Source: Candidatus Saccharibacteria bacterium oral taxon 488 (GTDB taxonomy: Bacteria; Patescibacteriota; Saccharimonadia; Saccharimonadales; Saccharimonadaceae). Taken from it: a stretch of 64,000 nucleotides of DNA. Every line of letters starts with the position of its first letter. The stretch's first letter is position 1. The position numbers and the translations under genes are program-made. The notes beneath the pieces were generated by a model. The model was not told the origin of the DNA. It searched no databases and worked only from the letters and a program-made list of their open reading frames with translations. Shown here piece by piece: positions 27,908-36,295 of the stretch. The stretch lies in NCBI GenBank assembly GCA_010202115.1, contig CP047917.1, forward strand, positions 682,001 through 746,000. The letters run 5' to 3'.

Positions 27908-29431
27908 CTACTCGGTGATAACTTCAATCTCTGCACCCAGTGAATTGAGCCGCTGTGCTAGTTCTTCGTAGCCGCGATTGATTGAATACACATCGCGCAG
28001 GATTGATACGCCCGGCGCCGCTAACATAGCGAGCAGTACCACAACCGACGGCCGCAGCGCTGGCGGTGCCACAACATCAGCGGGCTTCCACCTGGTCGGG
28101 CCAGTGATATACACCCGATGCGGATCAACCAGTTCAATCTGCGCATTCAATTTACTCAGCTCGGTGAAATAAATCGCTCGATTCTCATAGCTCCAATCGT
28201 GCACCAATGTCCGGCCTTTAGCGACGGTCGCAATCAGCCCCAAGAACGGCAGGTTATCCATATTAATTCCCGGAAACGGCAGCGCGTGAATCTTGTCTTT
28301 TGGCGCAACCAGCTCGGAATGTTTCAGTGTAATGTCCACTAAACGAGTTCGGCCATTATCGGCTGCATATTCCTCACTTAACTCATATTGCAAACTCATT
28401 TCAGCCAATGTCGCCAGCTCAATTTCCAAAAACTCAATCGGCGCCCGGCGCACCGTGATTTCTGAATCAGTCACCACGGCCGCCGCGATAAAGCTCATCG
28501 CCTCGATCGGGTCTTCAGATGGGTAATAATCGACTACCGTATTGATATGCGACCGGCCCGTGATTTTCAGTGTCGTTGTGCCGATACCCTCAACGCTCAC
28601 GCCCAATTTCTGCAAAAAGAAACACACATCCTGCACCATATAGTTTGGGCTCGCATTGCGAATAATGGTGGTGTCCGGAGACAGTGCCGCCGCCATGATA
28701 ACATTTTCTGTCACCGTATCACCGCGTTCAGTCAATAAAATTGTCCGATCGCCCGTTGTTGGCTCGACGCGCGCATGATAATATTCGCTCTCAGCGTCCA
28801 CCTGCATCCCAAAATGCTTTAGCCCCGACAGGTGTGGCTCGACCGTACGCTTGCCAAGGTTACAGCCACCAGCAAATGGTAGCCGAAAATCATCATATTG
28901 ATGGAGAAGTGGGCCAAGAAACATTAGTACTGTGCGCGTACGCTTGGCAGCAGTGATATCCATATCCTCCAGCCTCAGCCGCGCCGGTGGTATAATCTCC
29001 AGGTCGTTCTTTCGCAGCCAACGGGTTTTAACGCCAATCGAGTTGAGCACCTCAATGATCCGGTTAACCTCCTCGATACGTGCCACATGACGCAGCGTCG
29101 TTTTTCCCTTGTTGAGCAGGCTAGCGCAGAGCAGCCCCACGGCTGCATTCTTGCTCGTTTTGACCGATATATCACCAGAAAGTTTTTTGCCACCATGCAC
29201 CCGAAAGTTCATCTTGCCTGAGTGGTTAAGCGTCACGATATCACAATTGAGTACATCGCTAATCCTCATTAGCATCTCGACGCTAATATTCTGACCACCG
29301 TTCTCGATACGGTTGATGGCACTTTGTGATGTACCAATGGCCTCAGCTAGCTGTGTCTGGGTGAGGCCTTTACGATTACGATTTTCGGTGATAATAACGC
29401 CGATTTTTTGGAGATAATTATTCATGCTCAT
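27908..29431 (-). CDS. murA: UDP-GlcNAc 1-carboxyvinyltransferase with N-terminal XRE HTH domain
   Basis: 507 residues. Residues about 10-65 are a Cro/CI-type helix-turn-helix (LTQTQLAEAIGTSQSAINRIE). The MurA domain follows, with substrate Lys-Asn in TSKNAAVG, the loop Cys in GGCNLGKRTVEPHL (the fosfomycin target), a catalytic-Asp region INMDNLPFLG and the C-terminal NRGYEELAQRL. MurA makes the first committed step of peptidoglycan synthesis. TATATT (minus, 29439-29444) is 7 nt before the ATG at 29431. An 8-bp-arm palindrome covers this -10 box, which suggests that the enzyme represses its own gene. Confidence 0.9.
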   Translation of the reverse strand: MSMNNYLQKIGVIITENRNRKGLTQTQLAEAIGTSQSAINRIENGGQNISVEMLMRISDVLNCDIVTLNHSGKMNFRVHGGKKLSGDISVKTSKNAAVGLLCASLLNKGKTTLRHVARIEEVNRIIEVLNSIGVKTRWLRKNDLEIIPPARLRLEDMDITAAKRTRTVLMFLGPLLHQYDDFRLPFAGGCNLGKRTVEPHLSGLKHFGMQVDAESEYYHARVEPTTGDRTILLTERGDTVTENVIMAAALSPDTTIIRNASPNYMVQDVCFFLQKLGVSVEGIGTTTLKITGRSHINTVVDYYPSEDPIEAMSFIAAAVVTDSEITVRRAPIEFLEIELATLAEMSLQYELSEEYAADNGRTRLVDITLKHSELVAPKDKIHALPFPGINMDNLPFLGLIATVAKGRTLVHDWSYENRAIYFTELSKLNAQIELVDPHRVYITGPTRWKPADVVAPPALRPSVVVLLAMLAAPGVSILRDVYSINRGYEELAQRLNSLGAEIEVITE

Positions 29432-29439
29432 AGCGTACA

Positions 29440-29459
29440 ATATATCACACATGATATAT
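29440..29459. promoter_or_regulatory. Palindromic candidate operator between murA and glyA
   Basis: ATATATCA, CACA, TGATATAT: perfect 8-bp arms with a 4-bp centre. It overlaps the murA -10 box and lies about 12 bp before the glyA -10 box (TATAAT near 29472). XRE proteins bind such dyads, so the HTH-MurA product is the natural candidate ligand. Confidence 0.55.
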
Positions 29460-29498
29460 AATGTAAAGTGCTATAATAGAGGAAAAGGAGGGAGTGTT

Positions 29499-30770
29499 AT
29501 GCAAGATACGCAGGTCGCCGATTTAATTGCGGCAGAAATAGAACGGCAGCAGCTGGGGATCGAAATGATCCCAAGCGAAAATTACGTTTCAACTAGTGTA
29601 CTCAAGGCGCTGGGCAGCGTCTTTACCAACAAATATTCTGAGGGTTACCCCGGACGACGCTATTACGGCGGACAAGAAAACACCGACCAAATTGAGCAGC
29701 TGGCGATTGACCGCGCTAAAACGCTATTTAGAGCCGACCACGCCAATGTCCAGCCGCACTCCGGCGCCCAGGCTAATGAGGCGGTGTATTATGCATGGTG
29801 CGAGCCTGGCGATACTATCCTAGCGATGGATTTGGCGCATGGCGGCCACCTGACGCATGGCGCGCCAGTCACCCGCTCAGCCCGTGAGTATACCTTCGTC
29901 CGCTACGGTATCAAGGATGTCGAGACTGGTGAAATTGACTATGAAGAAATTCGCCGTTTGGCGCTGAAACATCGGCCAAAGATTATCTTGGCGGGATTTT
30001 CAGCTTATCCGAGAGAGCTGGATTACGCCAGGTTTGCCGAGATCGGGCGCGAGGTTGGCGCCATGCTAATGGCAGACATGAGCCATATCGCCGGACTGAT
30101 CGTCGGCGATCAAGCCAACAACCCATTTGACTATGGCTTTCACGTTATCACCACTACCACACACAAAACCTTACGCGGCCCGCGCGGCGGCTTGATTTTG
30201 TCAAAAGGCGTGGTCGGCAACCCTTTGAAGCGGCCAGAAAAAACCTTAGAGAACTTACCGACACTAATCGACCGGGCAGTCTTCCCTGGTACTCAAGGCG
30301 GCCCGCACATGCACACCATTGCCGCCAAGGCAGTGGCCTTTGGCGAGGCACTCCGCCCAGAGTTCACAGAATACGCCAGGCAAATTGTAAAGAATGCGAC
30401 CGTGCTGGCAGATGAGCTGAAACGCGGCGGTCTCAAGTTAGTAACAGGCGGCACCAGTAATCACTTAGTGCTAGCAGATGTTTATGGCAGCTTTGGTATT
30501 GACGGTAAAACCGCTCAGGAGCGACTGGAGGCCAGCGGCATCACCGCCAACGCCAATGCCATACCCAACGACACCCTGCCGCCATTTCGTCCAAGCGGCC
30601 TGCGCCTCGGTACGCCAGCGGTAACCACTCGTGGCATGACCGAGGCAGAAATTAAACAAATTGCCAAGTGGATCATTACGGCAATCACCACAGAAGACCC
30701 AGCAGAATACGCAAATATTACGCGACAAACCACTAGCCTTGCGGCGCGTTTTCCGTTACCATATAACTAA
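29499..30770 (+). CDS. glyA: Serine hydroxymethyltransferase
   Basis: 423 residues. It converts serine and THF to glycine and methylene-THF, feeding FolD. PLP Lys lies in TTTTHKTLRGPRGG. Also present are NKYSEGYPGRRYYGG and the TRG motif GTPAVTTRGM. The start at 29499 has an AAAGGAGGG site, and the upstream TATAAT gives a leader of about 20 nt, so the longer frame from 29424 is rejected. Divergent from murA. Confidence 0.96.
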   Translation: MQDTQVADLIAAEIERQQLGIEMIPSENYVSTSVLKALGSVFTNKYSEGYPGRRYYGGQENTDQIEQLAIDRAKTLFRADHANVQPHSGAQANEAVYYAWCEPGDTILAMDLAHGGHLTHGAPVTRSAREYTFVRYGIKDVETGEIDYEEIRRLALKHRPKIILAGFSAYPRELDYARFAEIGREVGAMLMADMSHIAGLIVGDQANNPFDYGFHVITTTTHKTLRGPRGGLILSKGVVGNPLKRPEKTLENLPTLIDRAVFPGTQGGPHMHTIAAKAVAFGEALRPEFTEYARQIVKNATVLADELKRGGLKLVTGGTSNHLVLADVYGSFGIDGKTAQERLEASGITANANAIPNDTLPPFRPSGLRLGTPAVTTRGMTEAEIKQIAKWIITAITTEDPAEYANITRQTTSLAARFPLPYN

Positions 30771-30783
30771 TACTACATAATTG

Positions 30784-30924
30784 GGGGGCAAATCAGAAAT
30801 GATTTCTTCAAACAAAACTAAAGGTTTCACATTGGTTGAGCTCTTGATCGTTATCGTGGTCATCGCTATCTTGGCTGCTATTTCGATTGTGGCGTACAAT
30901 GGTGTGACAAATAAGGCTCGGGAT
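30784..30924 (+). repeat. Pilin 5' cassette, copy 1 of a perfect 141-bp inverted repeat
   Basis: Identical base for base to the reverse complement of 31611-31751. It covers the upstream G-run, ribosome-binding region, leader peptide and N-terminal helix codons of the first pilin. Confidence 0.95.
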
Positions 30925-31221
30925 AGCGAGAGGTTAGCCAGCGCGCGCGACATCATCAACGCTGCCGCTGTGTACAACTCGGAAAAAGGCCACTGGCCGA
31001 CGATAGCAGAGCTGGGGTCGTTTAATACGATTAGGTTACCTGACCAGGTAAAAAGTCGCCTCGGAACTACCGCACCAAGTCCAACCGATAAAAGCAAGTA
31101 TCTATACGAGTTGTGCGGAACTGCTCCAAACGTTACCGGAGCAAAAGTTACCTACTGGAAAGAAGCTATTGATGGACACGAAGCTCACGAGAAGATAGTC
31201 AGTAGCGGTAGCGGTTGTTAA
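30799..31221 (+). CDS. Type IV major pilin-like protein 1
   Basis: 140 residues. The short leader ends at KG|FTLVELL, the prepilin peptidase site with Glu5, and is followed by the hydrophobic assembly helix. The globular part ends in a Cys pair region (YELCGTAP... SGSGC) that can form the C-terminal disulfide loop. TTGCGG and TATAAC, 17 bp apart at the end of glyA, form a promoter. The N-terminal 42 residues are identical to those of the facing pilin 2, while the remainder differs. Confidence 0.9.
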   Translation: MISSNKTKGFTLVELLIVIVVIAILAAISIVAYNGVTNKARDSERLASARDIINAAAVYNSEKGHWPTIAELGSFNTIRLPDQVKSRLGTTAPSPTDKSKYLYELCGTAPNVTGAKVTYWKEAIDGHEAHEKIVSSGSGC

Positions 31222-31257
31222 AACAAAGAGACAAACAAACTGTTATGCTGCTCGTAT

Positions 31258-31287
31258 AAAAAGCCCCGGTAATTCCGGGGCTTTAGT
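31258..31287. terminator. Bidirectional terminator between facing pilins
   Basis: Stem AAGCCCCGG/CCGGGGCTT with a 5-nt loop. The T-run is long on the minus strand (TTTTT) and short on the plus strand, so it can end both convergent pilin transcripts. Confidence 0.9.
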
Positions 31288-31310
31288 GTAATAATACTAC
31301 AGTAAGCTTA

Positions 31311-31736
31311 CTAGCAGTTGCTACCAGTAGTAATCACCTGCTCGTGCTGAGCACTTCCTTCGATAATATCTTTCCAGTAGGTAACTTTAGCACCGGTGTT
31401 GTTATTGTTTGAGTCCTGACAAAGTTCGTATTTGTACTTGCCCTTATCGTTTGGACCTGGGGCAGTGTTGCCTATATTATCCTTCGCATTCTTTGATAGC
31501 TTAATCGTATCAAATCCCTTGATTTCGGTATCCGTTGGCCACTTATCCTTTTCAGAATTATATGCAGCTGCTGCGTTAATAATGTTACGCGCATCGGTTG
31601 CACGCTCATCATCCCGAGCCTTATTTGTCACACCATTGTACGCCACAATCGAAATAGCAGCCAAGATAGCGATGACCACGATAACGATCAAGAGCTCAAC
31701 CAATGTGAAACCTTTAGTTTTGTTTGAAGAAATCAT
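31311..31736 (-). CDS. Type IV major pilin-like protein 2
   Basis: 141 residues with the same leader and N-terminal helix as pilin 1 (KG|FTLVELLIV). The C-terminal domain is diverged but homologous: AAAAYNSEKDKWPT, YELCQDS, NTGAKVTYWKD and a terminal SNC. The conserved Cys pair is kept. A good promoter (TTGCGC, 17 bp, TACAAT) lies upstream. The pair may be alternative major subunits. Confidence 0.9.
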   Translation of the reverse strand: MISSNKTKGFTLVELLIVIVVIAILAAISIVAYNGVTNKARDDERATDARNIINAAAAYNSEKDKWPTDTEIKGFDTIKLSKNAKDNIGNTAPGPNDKGKYKYELCQDSNNNNTGAKVTYWKDIIEGSAQHEQVITTGSNC

Positions 31737-31751
31737 TTCTGATTTGCCCCC
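31611..31751 (-). repeat. Pilin 5' cassette, copy 2 of a perfect 141-bp inverted repeat
   Basis: Reverse complement of 30784-30924 without mismatch. The identity ends sharply after the codons for NKARD, where the two pilin genes diverge. Confidence 0.95.
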
Positions 31752-31780
31752 TATTTTTAGTTAGTTATTATTGTAACTTG

Positions 31781-31809
31781 ATTGTAGCAAAGCGATTATA
31801 AAAGCGCAA
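31781..31809 (-). promoter_or_regulatory. Promoter of pilin 2
   Basis: TTGCGC (31804-31809) and TACAAT (31781-31786) on the minus strand, 17 bp apart. A second TACAAT lies 11 bp downstream. The rest of 31810-31923 shows no gene. Confidence 0.7.
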
Positions 31810-31923
31810 GCATTTTATGAATAATTCCCTGATTCGACTCACGTTGGCCATAAAAACAGAGGTAGTACCTCAAAGCACTTCCTGCTCGGAACAGGCGTTA
31901 TCCACACGACCCACCCGAACCCG

Positions 31924-32586
31924 CTATGGACACGAGGCGCCGGCAGTGCCGTTTACAGGAACATTGATTGACTTGACGAAGCGCTGACTGGAATATTCGA
32001 TATTCTGACCCGCAACCGTCTTGGTTACCCCGAGGCTGACTTTGAGCGTACCGTCATTGATCTTGCAAACATTGAAATTAAGCACCGTACTGGTATCGAT
32101 GATCGTTTCGACTGCCCCGTCCAACTGCCAGATACGGTCGGTGGCGCTCGGACATGAGCCATCGTACATCGTCTTGCGCTTGAGTTCCGAGCCACTCTGG
32201 AAATACTCAGTGGTATAGGTCTTGGCATCAGCGATAGCAACCGCTCCCCACGCCACGCCGCAATCACTTTTTTGGATCAGGCGCCGCGTCGAACTATAGG
32301 GGTTTTCGCTGGTAGCGAGACTATGTATGCGCACATACGAGGATGTTGTTCCCTCAAGCGTGGTACTGAGCCGTACATCTGCCTCAATTCGATCAAGTGC
32401 CGTTAGCACATCACTCTGTAATTGTGACTTGGCGCTGGTGACCATTGACGAACCAGTGAGATTAATGATTAGGCCAATAATACCCGCCAGTACCAAAATA
32501 ATGACTGGCGCAATCGCCAAGATCTCGATCAGCGTAAAGCCCTGGCTGTACTGCCGGTTAGAATTAGCCCGAAATGTACGTCGCAT
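31924..32586 (-). CDS. Minor prepilin, PilW/PilJ-like
   Basis: 220 residues. The prepilin site QG|FTLIEIL has Glu5, followed by a hydrophobic helix with an unusual internal Pro (AIAPVIILVLAG). The globular domain has three Cys. The start at 32586 is chosen for its strong AGGAGGTGG site. It overlaps the upstream minor pilin by 23 nt. Minor pilins of this size usually prime the filament tip. Confidence 0.8.
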   Translation of the reverse strand: MRRTFRANSNRQYSQGFTLIEILAIAPVIILVLAGIIGLIINLTGSSMVTSAKSQLQSDVLTALDRIEADVRLSTTLEGTTSSYVRIHSLATSENPYSSTRRLIQKSDCGVAWGAVAIADAKTYTTEYFQSGSELKRKTMYDGSCPSATDRIWQLDGAVETIIDTSTVLNFNVCKINDGTLKVSLGVTKTVAGQNIEYSSQRFVKSINVPVNGTAGASCP

Positions 32587-32977
32587 GCACCACCTCCTGC
32601 GCTGGCGTTCCATAAGTAATAATTACCGCAACACGAATGACCGCGATGCTATTTGGCACTTTACAATATTCGACTCGAGCACGTACTGGATCCGGCAATG
32701 TTGGCGTGGTCGGTGGTGTCACGTGTTCAGTCTTGACCGCACCGCTGCCACAAACCTCAGATACTGTTTTATACAAGCCACGTTCACGTAGGATGCCGTA
32801 GCCGAGATTGGCAGCTTCTGAGGTGCGGCGAGCCTCGGTATTACGTGCCAATACCGCCCCGTACAGCTGGTAGCCGCTCATCAAAAAGATCCCAGCGATA
32901 ATCAAGGTGATCATCAGTTCGACAACGGTGAAACCGCCCGCATGCTTTAGAGACGTTTGCTGTTGAGTACTTGCCAT
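32564..32977 (-). CDS. Minor prepilin, PilV-like
   Basis: 137 residues. The prepilin site GG|FTVVELM is followed by a helix (ITLIIAGIFLMSGYQLYG) and a small globular domain with two Cys. An AAAGGAG site precedes the ATG. Middle gene of the three-gene minor-pilin operon; it overlaps both neighbours. Confidence 0.8.
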   Translation of the reverse strand: MASTQQQTSLKHAGGFTVVELMITLIIAGIFLMSGYQLYGAVLARNTEARRTSEAANLGYGILRERGLYKTVSEVCGSGAVKTEHVTPPTTPTLPDPVRARVEYCKVPNSIAVIRVAVIITYGTPAQEVVHATYISG

Positions 32978-33534
32978 TTACCCGGCTCCTTTGTTTCTAA
33001 ATGATAAAAAATCGTATAGCGTCGACAGGCCGCGCCCGCCTCATCACATACACCATCCTTAGCGCTGGCAACGTAGACGTACGCACCATTTGGATAGTTA
33101 GTGATCTTGGTGTTTTCGTAATCGTCTTTTTTGGCAAGCAGTTGACTAATGTTAGTTATTGGATTGACACCGAATGTACCGTTAATCGCCGAAATGAGGC
33201 GTTCTCGATCCAGTGGGCCGGTCTTGGCGGCACCACCCAGTTCGTCAAACGCCGCTGCAAACTGCGCCGCAGTCATCTTGCCAGCGCCACTAGCACCAGA
33301 AACGTACGCCGGATAGCCGCCAGCGGGCTTGATGACGTTACCGGCACTGTCACGAATTTCCCGTGGATAGACGCTCTCGAGATAGTTCTGCAAGGCTAGC
33401 ACATCGGCCTCACGCTCCTTATCGCGTGCCGCCGCCTGATAATTACGAAAACTCAATGTTGCGAGCACCAGTAGAATTGCCATGACAGCAATAGCAATGA
33501 TCAGCTCGACTAGCGTAAACCCCCGTCCCTTCAT
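32947..33534 (-). CDS. Minor prepilin, GspG/PilE-like
   Basis: 195 residues from ATG 33534. The prepilin site RG|FTLVELIIAI is followed by the assembly helix and a globular domain with a late Cys pair (DGVCDEAGAACRR). The ATG is 6 nt after TATGAT on the minus strand, which makes the message leaderless and excludes the longer frame to 33585. First gene of the operon. Confidence 0.82.
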   Translation of the reverse strand: MKGRGFTLVELIIAIAVMAILLVLATLSFRNYQAAARDKEREADVLALQNYLESVYPREIRDSAGNVIKPAGGYPAYVSGASGAGKMTAAQFAAAFDELGGAAKTGPLDRERLISAINGTFGVNPITNISQLLAKKDDYENTKITNYPNGAYVYVASAKDGVCDEAGAACRRYTIFYHLETKEPGKWQVLNSKRL

Positions 33535-33581
33535 ACCCCCATCATACTCGGAAATATGCATAAGCGCAAGCGTTTTGGCGC

Positions 33582-34601
33582 TCAAATTTCCAACGGTTCT
33601 TGCTGGATCTGGATGTGGAACTTATCGTACACCGCCTGGATAATGGCGTCACGTGCCGCCGCCAGATCGTGGTAGCTGGTCGCCGACTCGTTGATCAATA
33701 CCAGCGCGTTCTTGTCGTGCACCCGCATGCCGTGAAGCAACGCCCCCTTGAGCCCAGCCTGCTCGATCAACCAACCCGTCGGTACCTTGTGTCGGCCGTC
33801 CGGCATGTCATAGCACGGGACATCTGGATACTGTTCACGAAGTTCATTCAGCTGCCATGATTCGATCAGCGCGTTCTTGAAGAATGAACCAGCGTTGGGT
33901 CGCTCGGTCGGATCAGGCAGCTTATCAAACCGAATCGCCATCACCGCGTCACGAATCACCTGCGGCGTAAAGGTCGTGATGTTCATGTTGGTCAAATACC
34001 GCTGCAAGCCGGCATAGAACGGCGGTTTTGGCGCTGCGTGATGGAGCTTGATGGTAATTGAGAGAATGCAGTAGCGACCGCTCGCCTCACCGCGAAAAAT
34101 ACTATGCCGATACGAAAACCCACACTCTGCCGCGCTCAAGGTTACCACCCGGTCAGTCAGTGAGTCGTACGCCTCTAGCTCAGTGAGCACATCAGCAACT
34201 TCCTGACCATACGCACCGACATTTTGCACCGGCGCAGCGCCGGCTGTACCGGGGATAGCCGACATCGCTTCAATGCCGCTCAGATCCATGGCGACCGTAC
34301 GCTTGACTACATCGTCCCATATTTCACCCGCACCAATCTTGATCGTTGCCGTCTGACCATCGTCAGTCAGTACTTCAAACCCCTTGATTCGATTGAGCAA
34401 CACCGCCCCCTCAAACCCTTCGTCGCGAGCGATGACATTACTGCCGCCGCCGAGGACAAAGATCGGTATACCCTGCACCTTGGCACTGTTATATAGCTCC
34501 CTAACCTCATTCACCGACGTCGCCGATGCCATAAAGCGTGCTGTGCCGCCGAGGCACATCGTCGTATATTGTTGCAACGGAATCTCTGTTCGTATCTCCA
34601 T
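33582..34601 (-). CDS. murB: UDP-N-acetylenolpyruvoylglucosamine reductase
   Basis: 339 residues. It reduces the MurA product to UDP-MurNAc with FAD and NADPH. Seen: FAD-binding GGGSNVIARD, IPGTAGAAPVQNVGAYG, YRHSIF and the proton-donor Ser in NAGSFFKN. TATAAT (minus, 34609-34614) is 7 nt before the ATG at 34601. The earlier in-frame ATG overlaps the -10 box and cannot be used. Confidence 0.95.
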   Translation of the reverse strand: MEIRTEIPLQQYTTMCLGGTARFMASATSVNEVRELYNSAKVQGIPIFVLGGGSNVIARDEGFEGAVLLNRIKGFEVLTDDGQTATIKIGAGEIWDDVVKRTVAMDLSGIEAMSAIPGTAGAAPVQNVGAYGQEVADVLTELEAYDSLTDRVVTLSAAECGFSYRHSIFRGEASGRYCILSITIKLHHAAPKPPFYAGLQRYLTNMNITTFTPQVIRDAVMAIRFDKLPDPTERPNAGSFFKNALIESWQLNELREQYPDVPCYDMPDGRHKVPTGWLIEQAGLKGALLHGMRVHDKNALVLINESATSYHDLAAARDAIIQAVYDKFHIQIQQEPLEI

Positions 34602-34657
34602 ATGATACATTATATCATTTCTATTTCGGCGCGGCGCGTGGTATAATACCCTCGTGT

Positions 34658-34734
34658 GCACCCGTAGCTCAGCGGATTAGAGTACTTGGCTTCGAACCAA
34701 GGGGTCGCAAGTTCGAATCTTGCCGGGTGTACCA
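34658..34734 (+). tRNA. tRNA-Arg (UCG)
   Basis: Acceptor GCACCCG/CGGGTGT (one G-U), discriminator A, encoded CCA. Loop CTTCGAA gives UCG in stem CTTGG/CCAAG. TATAAT at 34642-34647 is the promoter for this and probably for the next tRNA. Confidence 0.95.
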
Positions 34735-34784
34735 TTGAATTTCGCGCTTTCCCACCGGACCTTTTCCCGTCAGCGCGTTAGTGT

Positions 34785-34861
34785 GCCCCGTTAGCTCAAC
34801 TGGATAGAGCGTTGGTTTCCGGTACCAAAGGTTGCAGGTTCGATTCCTGTGCGGGGTACCA
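34785..34861 (+). tRNA. tRNA-Arg (CCG)
   Basis: Acceptor GCCCCGT/GCGGGGT, discriminator A, encoded CCA. Loop TTCCGGT gives CCG in stem TTGGT/ACCAA. It lies 50 bp after tRNA-Arg(UCG) and convergent with the 463-residue unknown gene. Confidence 0.95.
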
Positions 34862-34866
34862 CTATA

Positions 34867-36258
34867 CTAGACGATACCCTGGTCGATGACGGGGTATTTT
34901 TGTTGGAATTCCTCAGTTGTTGGCAATGTCAACTTGCCGTCTGTCATGACTTTGATTTCACCTTGAAAATGATCATATGCCTCATATACCGACAGGCTGG
35001 GGGTTATCATCCGCGGTAATTTATGGATGAAGTCCATTGCCCATATTATTGCTGGTGTATAGACGTCTTGTTCACCTCCACTAAAACCTATCAGCGTTTC
35101 TCCGCTCAGAGACCACATCAACTCATCATGAAATACTTTCGCTGGTTGATACTTAATTTCTTCTTCGGTAACGGTCGTGAGGCGCTCTATCGTGGCATCG
35201 AACTCGCGCCGCGATTGCTCTTTTTGTCCTAATTCCCGCACGTCATCAAAGAGCTGCAATAGAGCCGTTGACAAAAATCTATCAGCATGAGCCTGCTGCG
35301 TTTCTAGCTCGCTGAAGTCAGTTGTCATGCCCATATCACGGCGCACTCCTCGCGCCACCCGTTCGTACTGTATCGCATCACATGTCTTTTGATATTCTTG
35401 GTACTTGTCAGCAAACGTAAGCGCAGCAGGACTATATTGCGGCGTACTAAACATAAACCAAATATCTCTGACATTTATCTTTCGTAGGTCAAGATCCCAA
35501 TAATCTAGATCAGTGTGGTTCGGATTGATTTTTCTTATAAGAGAAGACCAATCCGAACCGGCAGCCCACCATAATGTTCTCCTTTCCAGCTCCTCATTAA
35601 TACGATCAAGGTCAATAATAATATTGTCAGGACAGTTGTATATTGCCTGGCTGAAGCGCGTCACCTGCTCTTCAAACCATTTTTTCTCTGTAAGTTGAGC
35701 GCCGACCGCACCCATTGCACCACCCACAACAGCCCCAGCCGTCGTTAGCAGTGGCTCACCGGAACTGAGCAGCGATGCGCCACCGCCAGCAACAAAACTA
35801 CCGAGACCGAGAGCGCCTATATCTCGCAGTGTCAATTTAGTATGTTGATCCTTCTGGGTTACATCATTAAGTTGCCCCGCGATATCCACGAGAGTCGGAT
35901 CTTGACATATAATAATGTAGTTTCGAAATATACGATCCTTGCAACCATCAGTCTGCATATACCAGATGGAGTTCAAGCACCCTCCCAGAAGTACTCCGTC
36001 TGCGACGACACGATAGGGTTTTTGTATCTTATTTAAGAGGTCTAGGTCTAGATTAGTCGGCTCCTCACCCTTTTGTGTCTGAACAGGTGCCAATACCTTG
36101 ACGCCCCCTCGCGGTATGGCACGACGTGTCCGCTCGGTTAGTTGTCCACTTTCATCAATAAAACCACTCGCCACGAGCTCTTCAATTGAGTTGGGGTTGA
36201 GTGATCGCTCTTTAACCTCATTTCCGTAGCTGGAAAATTCTATATTACTCTGAACCAC
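34867..36258 (-). CDS. Unknown protein with Gly-rich hydrophobic hairpin
   Basis: 463 residues from a GTG at 36258, chosen because TATAAT (minus, 36265-36270) is exactly 6 nt upstream. The frame extends further, but only as a shadow of the Clp gene. The central region (about 175-215) has a Gly/Ala-rich hydrophobic stretch (IGALGLGSFVAGGGASLL, TTAGAVVGGAMGAVGAQL), as in membrane-inserting hairpins or glycine zippers. The flanks are polar and helical. No family was recognised. It follows the membrane Clp gene. Confidence 0.65.
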   Translation of the reverse strand: MVQSNIEFSSYGNEVKERSLNPNSIEELVASGFIDESGQLTERTRRAIPRGGVKVLAPVQTQKGEEPTNLDLDLLNKIQKPYRVVADGVLLGGCLNSIWYMQTDGCKDRIFRNYIIICQDPTLVDIAGQLNDVTQKDQHTKLTLRDIGALGLGSFVAGGGASLLSSGEPLLTTAGAVVGGAMGAVGAQLTEKKWFEEQVTRFSQAIYNCPDNIIIDLDRINEELERRTLWWAAGSDWSSLIRKINPNHTDLDYWDLDLRKINVRDIWFMFSTPQYSPAALTFADKYQEYQKTCDAIQYERVARGVRRDMGMTTDFSELETQQAHADRFLSTALLQLFDDVRELGQKEQSRREFDATIERLTTVTEEEIKYQPAKVFHDELMWSLSGETLIGFSGGEQDVYTPAIIWAMDFIHKLPRMITPSLSVYEAYDHFQGEIKVMTDGKLTLPTTEEFQQKYPVIDQGIV

Positions 36259-36295
36259 GCCCTCATTATACCACATTATAAATATATTTGCAACT

